The notes beneath the pieces were generated by a model. It had not been told where the DNA came from, did not search any database, and was given only the letters and a program-made list of their open reading frames with translations. The position numbers and the translations under genes were made by a program. This document shows positions 18,396 through 27,854 of a stretch of 64,000 bases of DNA, piece after piece. Numbering within the stretch: the stretch's first letter is position 1; every line of letters begins with the position of its first letter. The stretch is from assembly GCF_900172345.1 (NCBI RefSeq), contig NZ_FWFY01000002.1, forward strand, positions 434,001 through 498,000, written 5' to 3'. Origin of the DNA: Limimaricola soesokkakensis. Its GTDB lineage: Bacteria > Pseudomonadota > Alphaproteobacteria > Rhodobacterales > Rhodobacteraceae.

Positions 18396-20543
18396 ATGAC
18401 GATCCGAGCGATGCGCCGGGGCGGGGCGGCCAGCCTTGCGGCCCTTCTGGCGGCCGGGGCGGTGAACGCCCAGACGGTGTCCGACAGGGGCCTGAGCTAC
18501 ACGCTTTATGGTACGCCGGGGCTGATCGAAATGCCCTCGGCGCTGAGCGCCAAGGATGGCCAGATCGCCGCGACGATCGGCAATTTCGACGGCCAGACCC
18601 GCACCACTTTCACCTTCCAGCTGTTGCCGCGCCTCTCGGGCAGTTTCCGCTACAGCCGGATCGAGGATTACAGCCTGCCGGGGCAGCGGGGGCAGGTAGA
18701 CACCTATTTCGACCGCAGCTTCGACCTGCGCTACCGCTTCAACGACGAAACGGCGGTGATGCCCGCTTTCGCCATTGGCCTACAGGATTTCCTCGGGACC
18801 GGTGCCTATGGTGCGGAGTACCTCGTCGCGACCAAGACCTTCGGCGATACGCTGCGGGTCTCGGCGGGTCTCGGCTGGGGCCGCTTCGGCTCCCATAACG
18901 GCTTCGACAACCCGCTGGGCGTGCTTGCCTCGGATTTCGACGAGCGTCCGGATCTCGATTTCGAGGAAGGCGGCACGCTGGCCTTCGATCAGCTGTTCAG
19001 GGGCGACGCGGCGCTGTTCGCGGGTCTCGAATATGCCCCGACCGAAAAGCTCACGCTCAAGGCCGAGTACTCCTCGGACGCATATGATCGCGAGACCGAG
19101 TTGGGACTGATCGATCGCGATTCGCCGCTCAATTTCGGTGCGGTCTACCGGCCGTTGCCGGGGGTGCAACTCGGTGCGTCCTGGCTCTACGGCTCGGAGC
19201 TGGCGCTGACCGGCACCTTCCTGATCGATCCGACCGAGCGGCCCTATGGCCCCGGTCTCGATCCCGCTCCGGCACCGGTGAAAATCCGCCAGGGCGACGC
19301 CCGCGCGGCCCAGAGCTGGAATCGCGCGGCGCTGCCCGAAGCGACGATCGGCACGGCGCTGCAGCAGGCGCTGGCCGCCGAGGGGGTCGAGCTGTCCTCG
19401 ATCCAGCTGTCGGATCGCGCCGTGCGGCTGCGCTATACCAACACCCGCTACCGCGCCGAGGCGCAGGCGATGGGGCGGATCGCGCGGATGCTGAGCATCG
19501 GCCTGCCAGATTCGATCGAGAGCTTCACGCTCGAGCCGATGCAACGGGGCGTGCCGCTCTCCGCCGTGACGCTGAGCCGGTCGGATATCGAGGCCTTCGC
19601 CGACACTGCCGGCGGCACCGAGGCGCTGTCCCAGCGCCTCGTGCTCGACGATGCGGGCCCGTCGGTGGGCCTGAAGCCGCTGCCGCGCGTCGATGACCGG
19701 TTCTCCTGGGGGCTCGCGCCCTATGCCCGCATCACTGTCTTCGACGGCGACGCGCCGTTCCAGGTCGAGCTCGGCGCACAGGTCACTGCCAGCTACGAGA
19801 TCACCGATAGCCTCGTCGCCTCGGGCACGCTGCGCCAGCAGCTCTATACCAACCGCGAGGATCCCGAACTGATCGTGGCCGAAGGCGGTGAGCCCTATCC
19901 GGTGCGCCGGAACGCCGCGCTCTACGCCAAGGAAGGCACCACCGGCTTCCGCGACCTGACGCTGGCGCAATACGGACGCCTCGCGCCGGACGTCTATGCC
20001 CGCACCACTCTGGGCTATCTCGAGGAGATGTATGGCGGCGTCTCGACCGAGGTGCTTTGGAAGCCCGCCGACAGCCGTCTCGGCCTCGGCGCGGAGGTCA
20101 ACTACGCGCGGCAGCGCGATTTCGACCTCGGATTCGGCTTTCAGGATTACGACGTCGTGACGGGCCATGCCTCGGCCTATTACGACTTCGACAACCGCTT
20201 CTACGGCCAGATCGATGTCGGCCGCTATCTCGCCGGTGATTGGGGTGCCACCTTTACCCTCGACCGCGAATTCGAGAACGGCTGGAGCGTCGGGGGCTAT
20301 TTCACCCTGACCGACGTGCCTTTCGAGGATTACGGCGAAGGCTCCTTCGACAAGGGCATCCGGGTGACGATTCCGCTCGATTACGTGGTCGGCCAGCCGA
20401 CGCGCCGCGAGGCGTCGAGTGCGCTTGCCTCTCTGCAGCGCGATGGCGGCGCCAAGCTGCGCGTGGACGGGCGGCTCTATGAGGTGGTCCGTGACGGCCA
20501 TCTGAACGATCTCGACGATGGCTGGGGACGGTTCTGGAAATGA
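18396..20543 (+). CDS. YjbH-domain outer-membrane protein (exopolysaccharide export)
   Basis: A 715-residue exported protein. After a signal peptide (MTIRAMRRGGAASLAALLAA..., cleaved about NAQ) it shows YTLYGTPGLIEMPSALSAKDG and many alternating aromatic/charged beta strands to the end, consistent with an outer-membrane barrel of the YjbH family. In E. coli, yjbEFGH encodes an exopolysaccharide system and YjbH is its outer-membrane component. It overlaps the YjbF-like lipoprotein gene by four bases (ATGA). The ATG at 18396 is preferred over a GTG at 18384. No glycosyltransferase lies next to the cluster. Confidence 0.85.
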   Translation: MTIRAMRRGGAASLAALLAAGAVNAQTVSDRGLSYTLYGTPGLIEMPSALSAKDGQIAATIGNFDGQTRTTFTFQLLPRLSGSFRYSRIEDYSLPGQRGQVDTYFDRSFDLRYRFNDETAVMPAFAIGLQDFLGTGAYGAEYLVATKTFGDTLRVSAGLGWGRFGSHNGFDNPLGVLASDFDERPDLDFEEGGTLAFDQLFRGDAALFAGLEYAPTEKLTLKAEYSSDAYDRETELGLIDRDSPLNFGAVYRPLPGVQLGASWLYGSELALTGTFLIDPTERPYGPGLDPAPAPVKIRQGDARAAQSWNRAALPEATIGTALQQALAAEGVELSSIQLSDRAVRLRYTNTRYRAEAQAMGRIARMLSIGLPDSIESFTLEPMQRGVPLSAVTLSRSDIEAFADTAGGTEALSQRLVLDDAGPSVGLKPLPRVDDRFSWGLAPYARITVFDGDAPFQVELGAQVTASYEITDSLVASGTLRQQLYTNREDPELIVAEGGEPYPVRRNAALYAKEGTTGFRDLTLAQYGRLAPDVYARTTLGYLEEMYGGVSTEVLWKPADSRLGLGAEVNYARQRDFDLGFGFQDYDVVTGHASAYYDFDNRFYGQIDVGRYLAGDWGATFTLDREFENGWSVGGYFTLTDVPFEDYGEGSFDKGIRVTIPLDYVVGQPTRREASSALASLQRDGGAKLRVDGRLYEVVRDGHLNDLDDGWGRFWK

Positions 20544-21178
20544 CGATGCGGATCAGGATGACGGGCGCCCTCACGGCTCTGGCGCTGCTGGCGGGTTGCG
20601 GTGGCGGCGCGGGGGTTACTGCGGCGCTGCAAGGTGCGATCGCGCCGCTGGTCGGCACGCAGGCGGCCCCGGCAGGGGGCGCGGTCGCCGCCCCTGCGAA
20701 TGCCGCGACCTCGCGCCGGGTCGAGATCGCGGCGCTCGGCCTGTCGGGCACGGCGCGGCAGGTGATCGACAACGGGGTCTCGAAGAGCTTTTCGGGGCCG
20801 GCTGGCTTCACCTACACGCTGCGCGACGGGATGCTGGTCTCGACCCGCGGCCTCGGCCCCGACCTGATGGCCGCCGATGCCCGCCAGAGCCGCGCCGCGC
20901 TGCGCGCCGGCGGCGGGCAGGCTGTGCGGGTGCACGAGACGCTCGACGGGCTGGATCGAATCGAGCGGGCCGAATTCAACTGCACCGTGAGCTTGCAAGG
21001 GACCGAAGCCGTTAATCTCGGCAATCGCCAGGTCACCGCCCGGCGCTTCGACGAGGAATGCCAAGGCACGGGCCTGATCTTCACGAACTATTATTGGCTT
21101 GACGCTGCGGGGGAGATCATTTCGTCACGTCAGTTCATCAGCCAAAGTGTTGCATATTTGCGCAGCAGCGACCTTTAG
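20540..21178 (+). CDS. YjbF/GfcB-like lipoprotein
   Basis: A 212-residue lipoprotein with signal peptide and lipobox LLAGC at about 16-20, lipidated on the cysteine. An Ala/Gly/Pro linker follows. The core then shows the YjbF/GfcB pattern: VSKSFSGPAGFTYTLRDGMLVSTRGLGPDLMAAD (seen as two blocks) and the end NYYWLDAAGEIISSRQFIS, with two cysteines (EFNCTV, EECQGT) that may pair. GfcB-like proteins accompany group 4 capsule or Yjb polysaccharide export. Translationally coupled to the YjbH gene; a small exported-protein gene follows after 100 bases. Confidence 0.85.
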   Translation: MTMRIRMTGALTALALLAGCGGGAGVTAALQGAIAPLVGTQAAPAGGAVAAPANAATSRRVEIAALGLSGTARQVIDNGVSKSFSGPAGFTYTLRDGMLVSTRGLGPDLMAADARQSRAALRAGGGQAVRVHETLDGLDRIERAEFNCTVSLQGTEAVNLGNRQVTARRFDEECQGTGLIFTNYYWLDAAGEIISSRQFISQSVAYLRSSDL

Positions 21179-21214
21179 TTTCGCATTCGGGCCGCGCCAC
21201 ACTGGTCATCCAGC

Positions 21215-21243
21215 TTGTGTGATACACCTATCTTGGCTATAGC
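21215..21243 (+). promoter_or_regulatory. Promoter of the small membrane protein gene
   Basis: TTGTGT (21215-21220), a 17-bp spacer and TATAGC (21238-21243) make a plausible sigma-70 promoter. The short palindrome GTGTGATACAC (21217-21227) overlaps the -35 and might be an operator. The 73-residue gene can therefore be expressed independently of yjbHF. Confidence 0.45.
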
Positions 21244-21278
21244 CGACCTAACGCTTTGTTATCAACTGGAGTAGAGAC

Positions 21279-21500
21279 ATGCGCCTCACCAAGACCCTCG
21301 TCGCCGCCGCCCTCGCCGGCACCATGACCGCCTCTTCGGCTTTCGCCGGTGGCCTGGCCGTCGAGATCGTCGAGCCCCCGGTCGTCGTGGTCGAGCCCGA
21401 AGCCGAGCCCCGCGGCACCCTTGCTGGCCCGCTCGGCTTCCTGCTGCCGCTGGCCGCTGTCGCCGGTCTGGTCGCTCTGGCCGCTTCGGACGACTCCTGA
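21279..21500 (+). CDS. Small exported/membrane protein, YjbE-like by position
   Basis: A 73-residue protein. The signal peptide MRLTKTLVAAALAGTMTASSAFA is followed by a Val/Pro/Glu segment (VEIVEPPVVVVEPEAEP), a hydrophobic helix of about 20 residues (FLLPLAAVAGLVALA) and an acidic tail ASDDS. GGAG precedes the ATG by seven bases. Its place after yjbH and yjbF, its length and its topology recall the small YjbE of enterobacteria, but there is no convincing sequence identity, so the link is inference. It is followed by a double hairpin terminator. Confidence 0.7.
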   Translation: MRLTKTLVAAALAGTMTASSAFAGGLAVEIVEPPVVVVEPEAEPRGTLAGPLGFLLPLAAVAGLVALAASDDS

Positions 21501-21510
21501 TTTCAGGACC

Positions 21511-21570
21511 ATCCGGTCTTCGGGCCGGATGCTTGAAACGGCGGGCCTTCGGGTCCGCCGTTTTTCGTTT
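21511..21570. terminator. Tandem hairpin terminator, probably bidirectional
   Basis: Hairpin 1: ATCCGGTC (21511-21518), loop TTCG, GGCCGGAT (21523-21530). Hairpin 2: AACGGCGGGCC (21537-21547), loop TTCG, GGTCCGCCGTT (21552-21562), then TTTCGTTT. Both have stable UUCG-type tetraloops on the plus strand. It ends the yjb cluster and, read from the other side, may also end holA. Confidence 0.88.
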
Positions 21571-21666
21571 ATGGTGCCTGCGTTCGTTACCGATCGGCGG
21601 GGCCTGTCGGGGCTGCATTCGCTTGTGTGGCGGGGAATTGATTCCGATCAGCGGCCGGAATCGGGA

Positions 21667-22689
21667 TCAGCGCCGCGCCATCATCGCCAGCCGGATCAGC
21701 GCGCGCTCGACCAGCGCCTGCGACGGCGCCCGGCTTGCCGAGCGCAGCTGCAGGTCGGTCTCGATCAGCAGGCTCACCGCCCGCTCTAGCCGGTCGCGGC
21801 CCCAGCCCGAGGCCTGGCGGGTCATCGCGTCGCGGCGTGGCCCCCAGACCGGCGGTCTGAGCCGGGCGATTCCCTGGCCCGGCCCGCCCGGATCGCTGGC
21901 CACGGCGTGCAGCTGCCGGAAATGCCGCAGCGCCATGATGCATAGCGACACCGGCGTGGTGCCTTGCGCATAGAGGCGCCGCAGCAATGCCGCGATCTGC
22001 GGCGCCCGTCCCTCGGCCACCACCGCGAGCAGGGCGTCGGTATCGGCCTCGGTGGAGCGGGGTGCGACGGCGGCGATGTCGGCGGCCGTGGTCGGCGTGG
22101 CGTCGCCATGCTTGTAAAGGCCGAGCTTTTCCACCGTTTGCCGGAAAGCGCCGGGATCGAGCGCACGCGACAGTTCCGTGAGCAGCGCCCGCCCATCAGA
22201 ATCGGGGTCGGGCACACCGGCCGCGCCCAGCATCGCGGCAATCTCCTCCGCCCCAGGCGGATCGTCGTAGATCCCGATAGAGACGGCGACGGGCTGCGCC
22301 TCGAACAGCTTGCGCAGCGCCGATTTCGACGCCAGCTGACCGGCGGTGGCGATGATCTGCGCGTCGCCGGGGCGCCAGTCCTTCAGCGCCGCGTCGAACA
22401 GGCCCGAAAGCCCGTCTGTCGCGCCTTCGACGAAGACCACGCGCGGGCCGGGAAAGAAGCCCTGCGCCTTCACCGCGTCGATCAAAAGCGCGCCCTCACG
22501 ACGCAGATCGGCGGCGGGCAGGCGGGTCAGCCGCATCTCGGCCTCGGCATCGGGCCCGGCGAGTCCGGCGATCACCTCGGCCCGGCGCTGCGCCACGCGC
22601 ATCGCGTCCTCGCCCCAGATCAGCGCGGCGGCGACCTTGGGGTCGGGCTTGCGGAAGAAGGCCGCAGCGTCGCGCGCCGAGAGCTTCAT
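21667..22689 (-). CDS. holA: DNA polymerase III delta subunit
   Basis: The clamp-loader delta subunit, which opens the beta clamp. The 340 residues show the family layout without Walker motifs: [12 protein letters not shown] and YGEDAMR-like LIWGEDAMRVAQRR at the N terminus, then GDAQIIATAGQLASKSALRKLFE, and C-terminal collar helices with MALRHFRQLHAV. The ATG overlaps the lptE stop by four bases (ATGA). leuS-lptE-holA is a conserved alphaproteobacterial order. Confidence 0.92.
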   Translation of the reverse strand: MKLSARDAAAFFRKPDPKVAAALIWGEDAMRVAQRRAEVIAGLAGPDAEAEMRLTRLPAADLRREGALLIDAVKAQGFFPGPRVVFVEGATDGLSGLFDAALKDWRPGDAQIIATAGQLASKSALRKLFEAQPVAVSIGIYDDPPGAEEIAAMLGAAGVPDPDSDGRALLTELSRALDPGAFRQTVEKLGLYKHGDATPTTAADIAAVAPRSTEADTDALLAVVAEGRAPQIAALLRRLYAQGTTPVSLCIMALRHFRQLHAVASDPGGPGQGIARLRPPVWGPRRDAMTRQASGWGRDRLERAVSLLIETDLQLRSASRAPSQALVERALIRLAMMARR

Positions 22690-23174
22690 GGCAGCGCCGG
22701 GAGGACCAGCAGCCGGGTCACGATCTGGTCGGCGAGCAGCACCGCCAGCCGCTCGCGCGCATCGCGCTCGGCCGCGTCGGAGGCGACGGTGCCGAGCGTG
22801 GCGGAGTAACCCGCGAACTCCTCGACCGCGCCCTCGGCCAGGGCCGGACCACCCGCGACGGGGCGCAGCGCGTAGCTCGCGCGTCCCAGCAACCGGTAGC
22901 GCAGCACCGCGCCATCGGCGCTGATCGCGGCCTGCTCGACCTCTTCGGAGGTCTCGACATCGAGCTCGTAGAGCGGCTCGACCGGCGCGCCGAGCCGGTC
23001 CAGCAGCCGGGCGCGCAGCAGGTAGCCCGGGAAACTCGCCGGCGCCTCGACCGCGACCTTGCCACGCAGCCGCGCGGCGTCGTTGTCCGGCCCGTAGGCC
23101 GGGGCGAAGCCGCAGCCGCCGAGCGCCAGCGCCCCCAGCAGCAGGGCGCGGCGGCCGGGCTCAGAGAACCACAT
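22686..23174 (-). CDS. lptE: LPS-assembly lipoprotein LptE
   Basis: A 162-residue lipoprotein with lipobox LALGGC and mature start CGFAPAYGP, the usual LptE beginning. LptE plugs the LptD barrel that inserts lipopolysaccharide into the outer membrane. The C-terminal part ends with repeated hydrophobic/charged helix [16 protein letters not shown], also typical. The start overlaps the leuS stop by 14 bases and the end overlaps holA by four. LptD itself is not in the window. Confidence 0.9.
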   Translation of the reverse strand: MWFSEPGRRALLLGALALGGCGFAPAYGPDNDAARLRGKVAVEAPASFPGYLLRARLLDRLGAPVEPLYELDVETSEEVEQAAISADGAVLRYRLLGRASYALRPVAGGPALAEGAVEEFAGYSATLGTVASDAAERDARERLAVLLADQIVTRLLVLPALP

Positions 23175-25719
23175 TGACGATCCGGCCGGGCACCACGATC
23201 AGCTTCTTCGGCGCGGACCCGTCGAGCGCCTTCGCCACCGCCTCGTCGGCCAGCACCAGCGCCTCGATCTCGTCCTTGGGCATCGCCTTGGGCACGGTGA
23301 TCTCGGAGCGGCGCTTGCCGTTGATCTGGATCGGCAGGGTGACGCTGTCCTCGACGAGGAAGCGCTCCTCCGCCACCGGCCATGGGGCCCGCGCCACGAA
23401 ACCTTCGCCGCCGAGCCGGGCCCAGATCTCCTCCGAGAGATGCGGGGTCATCGGCGACATTAGCTGCGCCAGCACCCGGGCGGCACCGCGCCGCGCTTCG
23501 GCCGAGGCGGTGGATTTCGACAGCACCGAGGTGAAGGCGTAGAGCTTGGCGATGGCGGCGTTGAAGCCGAAGCTTTCGAGCCCCAGCGTGACATCGCGGA
23601 TTGTGCGGTGCAGCTGGCGCATCAGCTCCTCGTCCTGCGCGACATCACCGTCCGTGGCTCCGGCCAGCTCGTCGGCGATGCGCCAGACCCGGGCGAGGTG
23701 CTTGTGCGCGGCCTCGGCGCCGGCGGCGGTCCATTCGACATCGCGCTCGGGCGGGCTGTCGGACAGCACGAACCAGCGCGCGGTATCAGCGCCGTACTGC
23801 GCGAGGATCGCATCCGGATCGACCACGTTCTTTTTCGACTTCGACATCTTGGCCGAGGGGATGATCTCGACCTCTTCGCCGGTCGCCTTCAACGCGCCGT
23901 TCTCGACCGTCTCGGGCAGGTGGTAGACCGGTCGACCATTGGCGTCGCGGGTCTGGTAGATCTCGTGCGTCACCATGCCTTGGGTGAAGAGCGCGTTGAA
24001 CGGCTCGATCGCCTTTTCCGGCAGGTGCCCGGTCACATGCATCGCCCGCGCGAAGAAGCGCGAATAGAGCAGGTGCAAAATCGCGTGCTCGATGCCGCCG
24101 ATATACTGATCGACATTCATCCAGTACTCGGCCTCGGCCAGATCGGTCGGCGTCTCTGCGCGGGGGCTGGTGAAGCGCGCGTAGTACCACGAGCTGTCCA
24201 CGAAGGTGTCCATCGTGTCGGTCTCGCGGCGCGCGTCCTTGCCGCAGCGCGGGCAGGGGACGTCGCGCCACGTGGCATGGCGATCGAGCGGGTTGCCCGG
24301 CACGTCGAAGCTCACATCGTCGGGCAGGCGGACCGGGAGGTTCTCCTTCTTCTCGGGCACCGCGCCGCAATCGGCGCAATGCACGATCGGGATCGGGCAG
24401 CCCCAGTAGCGCTGGCGGCTCAGGCCCCAGTCGCGCAGCCGGAAGCGCGTCACGCCGCGGCCGACGCCGTGCTCCTCGCAAAACGCGATGGCCGCGTCGA
24501 TCGCCTGCTCGCCGGTCTGCTCGGTCTCGCCGGCAAAGCCCTTGATGTAGATCACCGGCTCGGTCTTGGGCGGCACGAAGGCCGGGCCACCATCCTCGGC
24601 GAGCGGCTGGCCGTCATCCTTGGTGGGCGCGAAGGTCGAGATGACGGGCAGGTCGTATTTGCGCGCGAAGTCGAGATCGCGCTGGTCGTGGCCGGGGCAG
24701 CCGAAGATCGCGCCGGTGCCGTAATCCATCAGCACGAAATTGGCGATCCACACGGGAAGCTCGCGGCCCTGATCGAACGGGTGCCGCGCCGTGAGCCCGG
24801 TATCGAAGCCCAGCTTCTCGCCGGTCTCCAGCGCCTCTTCGGTGGTGCCGCCCTTGCGCGCCTCGGCGCAGAAGGCCGCCACGTCCTCGCGGTCGCGCTC
24901 CAGCGCCCGCGCCAGCGGGTGGTCGGGGGAGATGCCGATGAAACTCGCGCCCAAGAGCGTGTCGGGGCGGGTGGTGTAGACCTCGATCCGGTCATGGCCA
25001 TGTGTGGGCTCGGTCAGGCCGAAGGCCATTTCGAGACCCCGCGATCGGCCGATCCAGTTGGCCTGCATCAGCTTGACCTTGGCGGGCCAGTCATCGAGCC
25101 CGTCCAGCGCCGCGAGCAGCTCGTCGGAATATTCGGAGATCTTGAAGAACCACTGGGTCAGTTCGCGCCGCTCGACCTCGGCGCCCGAGCGCCAGCCCTT
25201 GCCGTCGATCACCTGCTCGTTCGCCAGAACGGTCATGTCGACCGGGTCCCAGTTCACCACCGCGTTCTTGCGGTAGACGAGGCCCTTCTCCAGCATGTCG
25301 ATGAACAGCGCCTGCTGCTGGCCGTAATATTCCGGGTCGCAGGTCGCGAATTCGCGGCTCCAGTCGATCGAGAGACCCAGCGGCTTCATCTGCGCGCGCA
25401 TGTCGGCGATGTTGTTGTAGGTCCATTCCTTCGGGTGCCCGCCCGAGGCCATGGCGGCGTTCTCGGCGGGCATGCCGAAGGCATCCCAGCCCATCGGGTG
25501 CAGCACGTTATGGCCCGTCGCCACCTTATGGCGCGCGATCACGTCGCCCATCGTGTAGTTGCGCACGTGGCCCATGTGGATCCGCCCCGAGGGGTAGGGG
25601 AACATCTCGAGCACGTAGTATTTCGGACGGCTCTCGTCGCGCCGCGCGGTGAAGAGGCCGGCCTCGTCCCAGGCGGCCTGCCATTTGGCTTCGATCTCGG
25701 CGGCGGTGTAGCGCGACAT
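23161..25719 (-). CDS. leuS: Leucyl-tRNA synthetase
   Basis: Class I synthetase of 852 residues that charges tRNA-Leu. HMGH (HIGH motif) is at 48-51 and KMSKS near residue 620. A zinc-type segment lies mid-protein ([11 protein letters not shown] and later PCPRCGKD), and a CP1 editing domain with the Thr-rich region and [11 protein letters not shown] lies between them. Length is normal for the family. The ATG at 25719 is chosen because homology begins at [13 protein letters not shown]; 41 residues further 5' have no family match. First gene of leuS-lptE-holA. Confidence 0.97.
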   Translation of the reverse strand: MSRYTAAEIEAKWQAAWDEAGLFTARRDESRPKYYVLEMFPYPSGRIHMGHVRNYTMGDVIARHKVATGHNVLHPMGWDAFGMPAENAAMASGGHPKEWTYNNIADMRAQMKPLGLSIDWSREFATCDPEYYGQQQALFIDMLEKGLVYRKNAVVNWDPVDMTVLANEQVIDGKGWRSGAEVERRELTQWFFKISEYSDELLAALDGLDDWPAKVKLMQANWIGRSRGLEMAFGLTEPTHGHDRIEVYTTRPDTLLGASFIGISPDHPLARALERDREDVAAFCAEARKGGTTEEALETGEKLGFDTGLTARHPFDQGRELPVWIANFVLMDYGTGAIFGCPGHDQRDLDFARKYDLPVISTFAPTKDDGQPLAEDGGPAFVPPKTEPVIYIKGFAGETEQTGEQAIDAAIAFCEEHGVGRGVTRFRLRDWGLSRQRYWGCPIPIVHCADCGAVPEKKENLPVRLPDDVSFDVPGNPLDRHATWRDVPCPRCGKDARRETDTMDTFVDSSWYYARFTSPRAETPTDLAEAEYWMNVDQYIGGIEHAILHLLYSRFFARAMHVTGHLPEKAIEPFNALFTQGMVTHEIYQTRDANGRPVYHLPETVENGALKATGEEVEIIPSAKMSKSKKNVVDPDAILAQYGADTARWFVLSDSPPERDVEWTAAGAEAAHKHLARVWRIADELAGATDGDVAQDEELMRQLHRTIRDVTLGLESFGFNAAIAKLYAFTSVLSKSTASAEARRGAARVLAQLMSPMTPHLSEEIWARLGGEGFVARAPWPVAEERFLVEDSVTLPIQINGKRRSEITVPKAMPKDEIEALVLADEAVAKALDGSAPKKLIVVPGRIVNVVL

Positions 25720-25846
25720 GTTGGGTGTCCCTCGGATGGTCTGGCACGTCTTGGGTGCGGGTCTGCAAGGGGGCGTTCCGGCCCGCTGGCGGTGATACTG
25801 CACATCGCGCGGCTGTGCCACTCCTGCGACGCCCGAATGCACCCCC

Positions 25847-25882
25847 TACAAAAGCGAAGGGCGGCCCCGAAGGACCGCCCTT
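25847..25882 (-). terminator. Terminator of the porin gene
   Basis: AAGGGCGG (25857-25864) pairs with CCGCCCTT (25875-25882), with further pairs inside. On the minus strand the stem is followed by CGCTTTTG, a short T run. It lies 25 bases after the porin stop and upstream of leuS. Confidence 0.75.
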
Positions 25883-25906
25883 GCCTGAAGTCGTGATCCG
25901 GTTGGA

Positions 25907-27007
25907 TCAGAACTCGAAGGAGACCTCGACGGTCGTGCCTTCCTGGTACTCGGGATCGCCGATCTCGTCCTCGGAGTCGTCGTTATCGTCGACGCCGTAG
26001 GAGACGAGCAGCTGAGCGCCTTCGGCCAGCTCGTAGGTGGTGGCGACGTAGTAGTCGTCACCCGCGTCGGCGACACCGGCGTAGAAGTTCAGGCCCTGGC
26101 CCATGTCGTAGCCGGCTTCGATCGCCCAGTCCTCGGAGTCGTCCACGTTCTCCCAAGCGGTGGAGACGGTGAGCGCGCCCGAGACGTAGTCCACGGCAAC
26201 GCCGTAGCCGTCATCCTGGTCCGACTCGGCCACGTAGAAGGCGCCGAGCGTGACGGGGCCGACCGGGAAGGCGACCTCGATGCCGGTCGAGTCTTCGGCG
26301 TCACCGGTCACCGCATCCTCTTCACGAGCATAGGCGACGTCGACATCGGCGCCGGCGAAGGCGGTGCCGACCGAGATGCCGAAGATCTCGTTCGGGTTGT
26401 AGTCACCGTTGTCGAGGGCGACAGCTTCGGAGAAGTCGGTCTCTTTCTCCTGGTAGGCAGCGCTCATCTCGAACGCGCCAAAGGAGCCAGCCACGCCGAC
26501 CGAGTACTGGTCGAGGGTGTCGCCGACCGGCTCGATGTTGCCGTCGGTGGTGTCGTCCACGAGGCCCGAGAGCGAGACGTTGAAGCCATAGGCCATGAAG
26601 TCGCCGCGCAGCACGGTCTCGCCGTCGGTCTCGGAGAAGCCGTCATGGGCCATTTCCGAAACGCCGTCCCAGCGCAGGTTGGCAGCCATGTCGGTGTCGC
26701 CGAAGAACAGGCCGGCGGTCTCGGAGGTCAGCGACAGCACGTAGCCTTCGGCGAAGATGTCGCCCTCGAGCTGGTTGTCGACGACGTCGGAGGTGACGGT
26801 CGCGGCGGCGGTCAGGCCGTTGTCGAGCTCTTGGCTGAAGGTGATGCCGAGCTCGGCGTCCCAGTAGAAGCCGTCATCGTCGTCGGTTTCGGAAACGGAC
26901 TCGGTGTCGTTGTAGCCGAGAGCGGCTTCACCGTTGAAGCTGATTTCAGCGGCGGCGGCGCCGGCAAAGGCCACGATCGAGGCCGAGGCGAGCAGGATGC
27001 GTTTCAT
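25907..27007 (-). CDS. Rhodobacter-type outer-membrane porin
   Basis: A 366-residue exported protein. The signal peptide MKRILLASASIVAFAGAAAA is followed by EISFNGEAALGYND and sixteen or so short amphipathic strands separated by acidic loops, ending in VEVSFEF with the terminal Phe recognised by the Bam machinery. It is very acidic (many Asp/Glu loops), as expected for a marine or salt-adapted bacterium. It forms a general diffusion channel. GAGG stands about seven bases before the ATG. A 6-bp hairpin lies in the leader at 27025-27040. Confidence 0.9.
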   Translation of the reverse strand: MKRILLASASIVAFAGAAAAEISFNGEAALGYNDTESVSETDDDDGFYWDAELGITFSQELDNGLTAAATVTSDVVDNQLEGDIFAEGYVLSLTSETAGLFFGDTDMAANLRWDGVSEMAHDGFSETDGETVLRGDFMAYGFNVSLSGLVDDTTDGNIEPVGDTLDQYSVGVAGSFGAFEMSAAYQEKETDFSEAVALDNGDYNPNEIFGISVGTAFAGADVDVAYAREEDAVTGDAEDSTGIEVAFPVGPVTLGAFYVAESDQDDGYGVAVDYVSGALTVSTAWENVDDSEDWAIEAGYDMGQGLNFYAGVADAGDDYYVATTYELAEGAQLLVSYGVDDNDDSEDEIGDPEYQEGTTVEVSFEF

Positions 27008-27187
27008 GGATTTCCCTCGTGTTTGCATTCCCGAGAATGCCAGTCGAGCCAGCATTGGAGGTTTCATTGCGCACCAGACGCTTCACACTCAAGGAGTTTG
27101 GCCCCCCCTCCCGGTGCTGCCCGAAAATTGATGCAACCGGGTCACACACATGTCAGACCACCTCTCGGAACCAAGCAGGAGATGCCC

Positions 27188-27835
27188 ATGTCGCTCGACC
27201 GGATCCGTCGAAGCATTGCCGAGGCGGCCCGTGCGGCGGGTCGCGACCCCGCCGACATCACCCTCGTCGCGGTCTCCAAGATGCAGCCCGAGTCGCGGGT
27301 GCTGCCGGTGCTCGAGGCCGGGCAAAGGGTATTCGGCGAGAACCGGGTGCAGGAGGCGCAGTCGCGCTGGGGGGTGCTGGCGCCGCGCTTTCCGGGAACC
27401 GAGCTGCACATCATCGGCCCGCTGCAGACCAACAAGGCGCGCGCCGCGATGGAGATCGCCCATGCGATCCACTCGCTTGACCGGCCTCGGCTGGCCGAGA
27501 CGCTGGCGCGGCTGGCACAGGAGCTCGGCCGCTGTCCCGAGCTCTTCGTGCAGGTCAACACCGGCGAAGAGCCGCAGAAGGCCGGGGTGCTGCCCGCCGA
27601 GACCGACGGCTTCGTGGCGCGCTGCCGCGACCTCGACCTGCCGGTGGTCGGGCTGATGTGCATTCCGCCCGCCGAGGAGGACCCCCCGCCGCATTTCGAC
27701 ATGCTGCGCGAGATGGCCGCGCGCAACGGTCTCGCGGGGTTGTCGATGGGGATGAGCGGCGACTTCGAGGCCGCGATCGCGAGAGGCGCCACCCATGTGC
27801 GGGTGGGCTCGGCGATCTTCGGCGCGCGCGACTAG
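27188..27835 (+). CDS. Pyridoxal-phosphate homeostasis protein (YggS/PLPHP)
   Basis: A single-domain PLP-binding TIM-barrel protein of 215 residues that buffers free PLP and affects amino-acid balance. PLP lysine is in TLVAVSKMQP, followed by FGENRVQEA and HIIGPLQTNKA (variant of the usual IG.LQ.NK), and SMGMSGDFEAAIARGATHVRVG phosphate-binding at the C terminus (read as two blocks). AGGAG lies six bases before the ATG at 27188. Convergent with the MFS gene, and divergent from the porin. Confidence 0.92.
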   Translation: MSLDRIRRSIAEAARAAGRDPADITLVAVSKMQPESRVLPVLEAGQRVFGENRVQEAQSRWGVLAPRFPGTELHIIGPLQTNKARAAMEIAHAIHSLDRPRLAETLARLAQELGRCPELFVQVNTGEEPQKAGVLPAETDGFVARCRDLDLPVVGLMCIPPAEEDPPPHFDMLREMAARNGLAGLSMGMSGDFEAAIARGATHVRVGSAIFGARD

Positions 27836-27854
27836 GGCGGGCTCAGGCCCAGAC

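Noticed and set aside
23608-25896. 762-codon frame antisense to leuS
   Set aside because: It is a high-GC shadow of leuS with no domain pattern; leuS is unambiguous.
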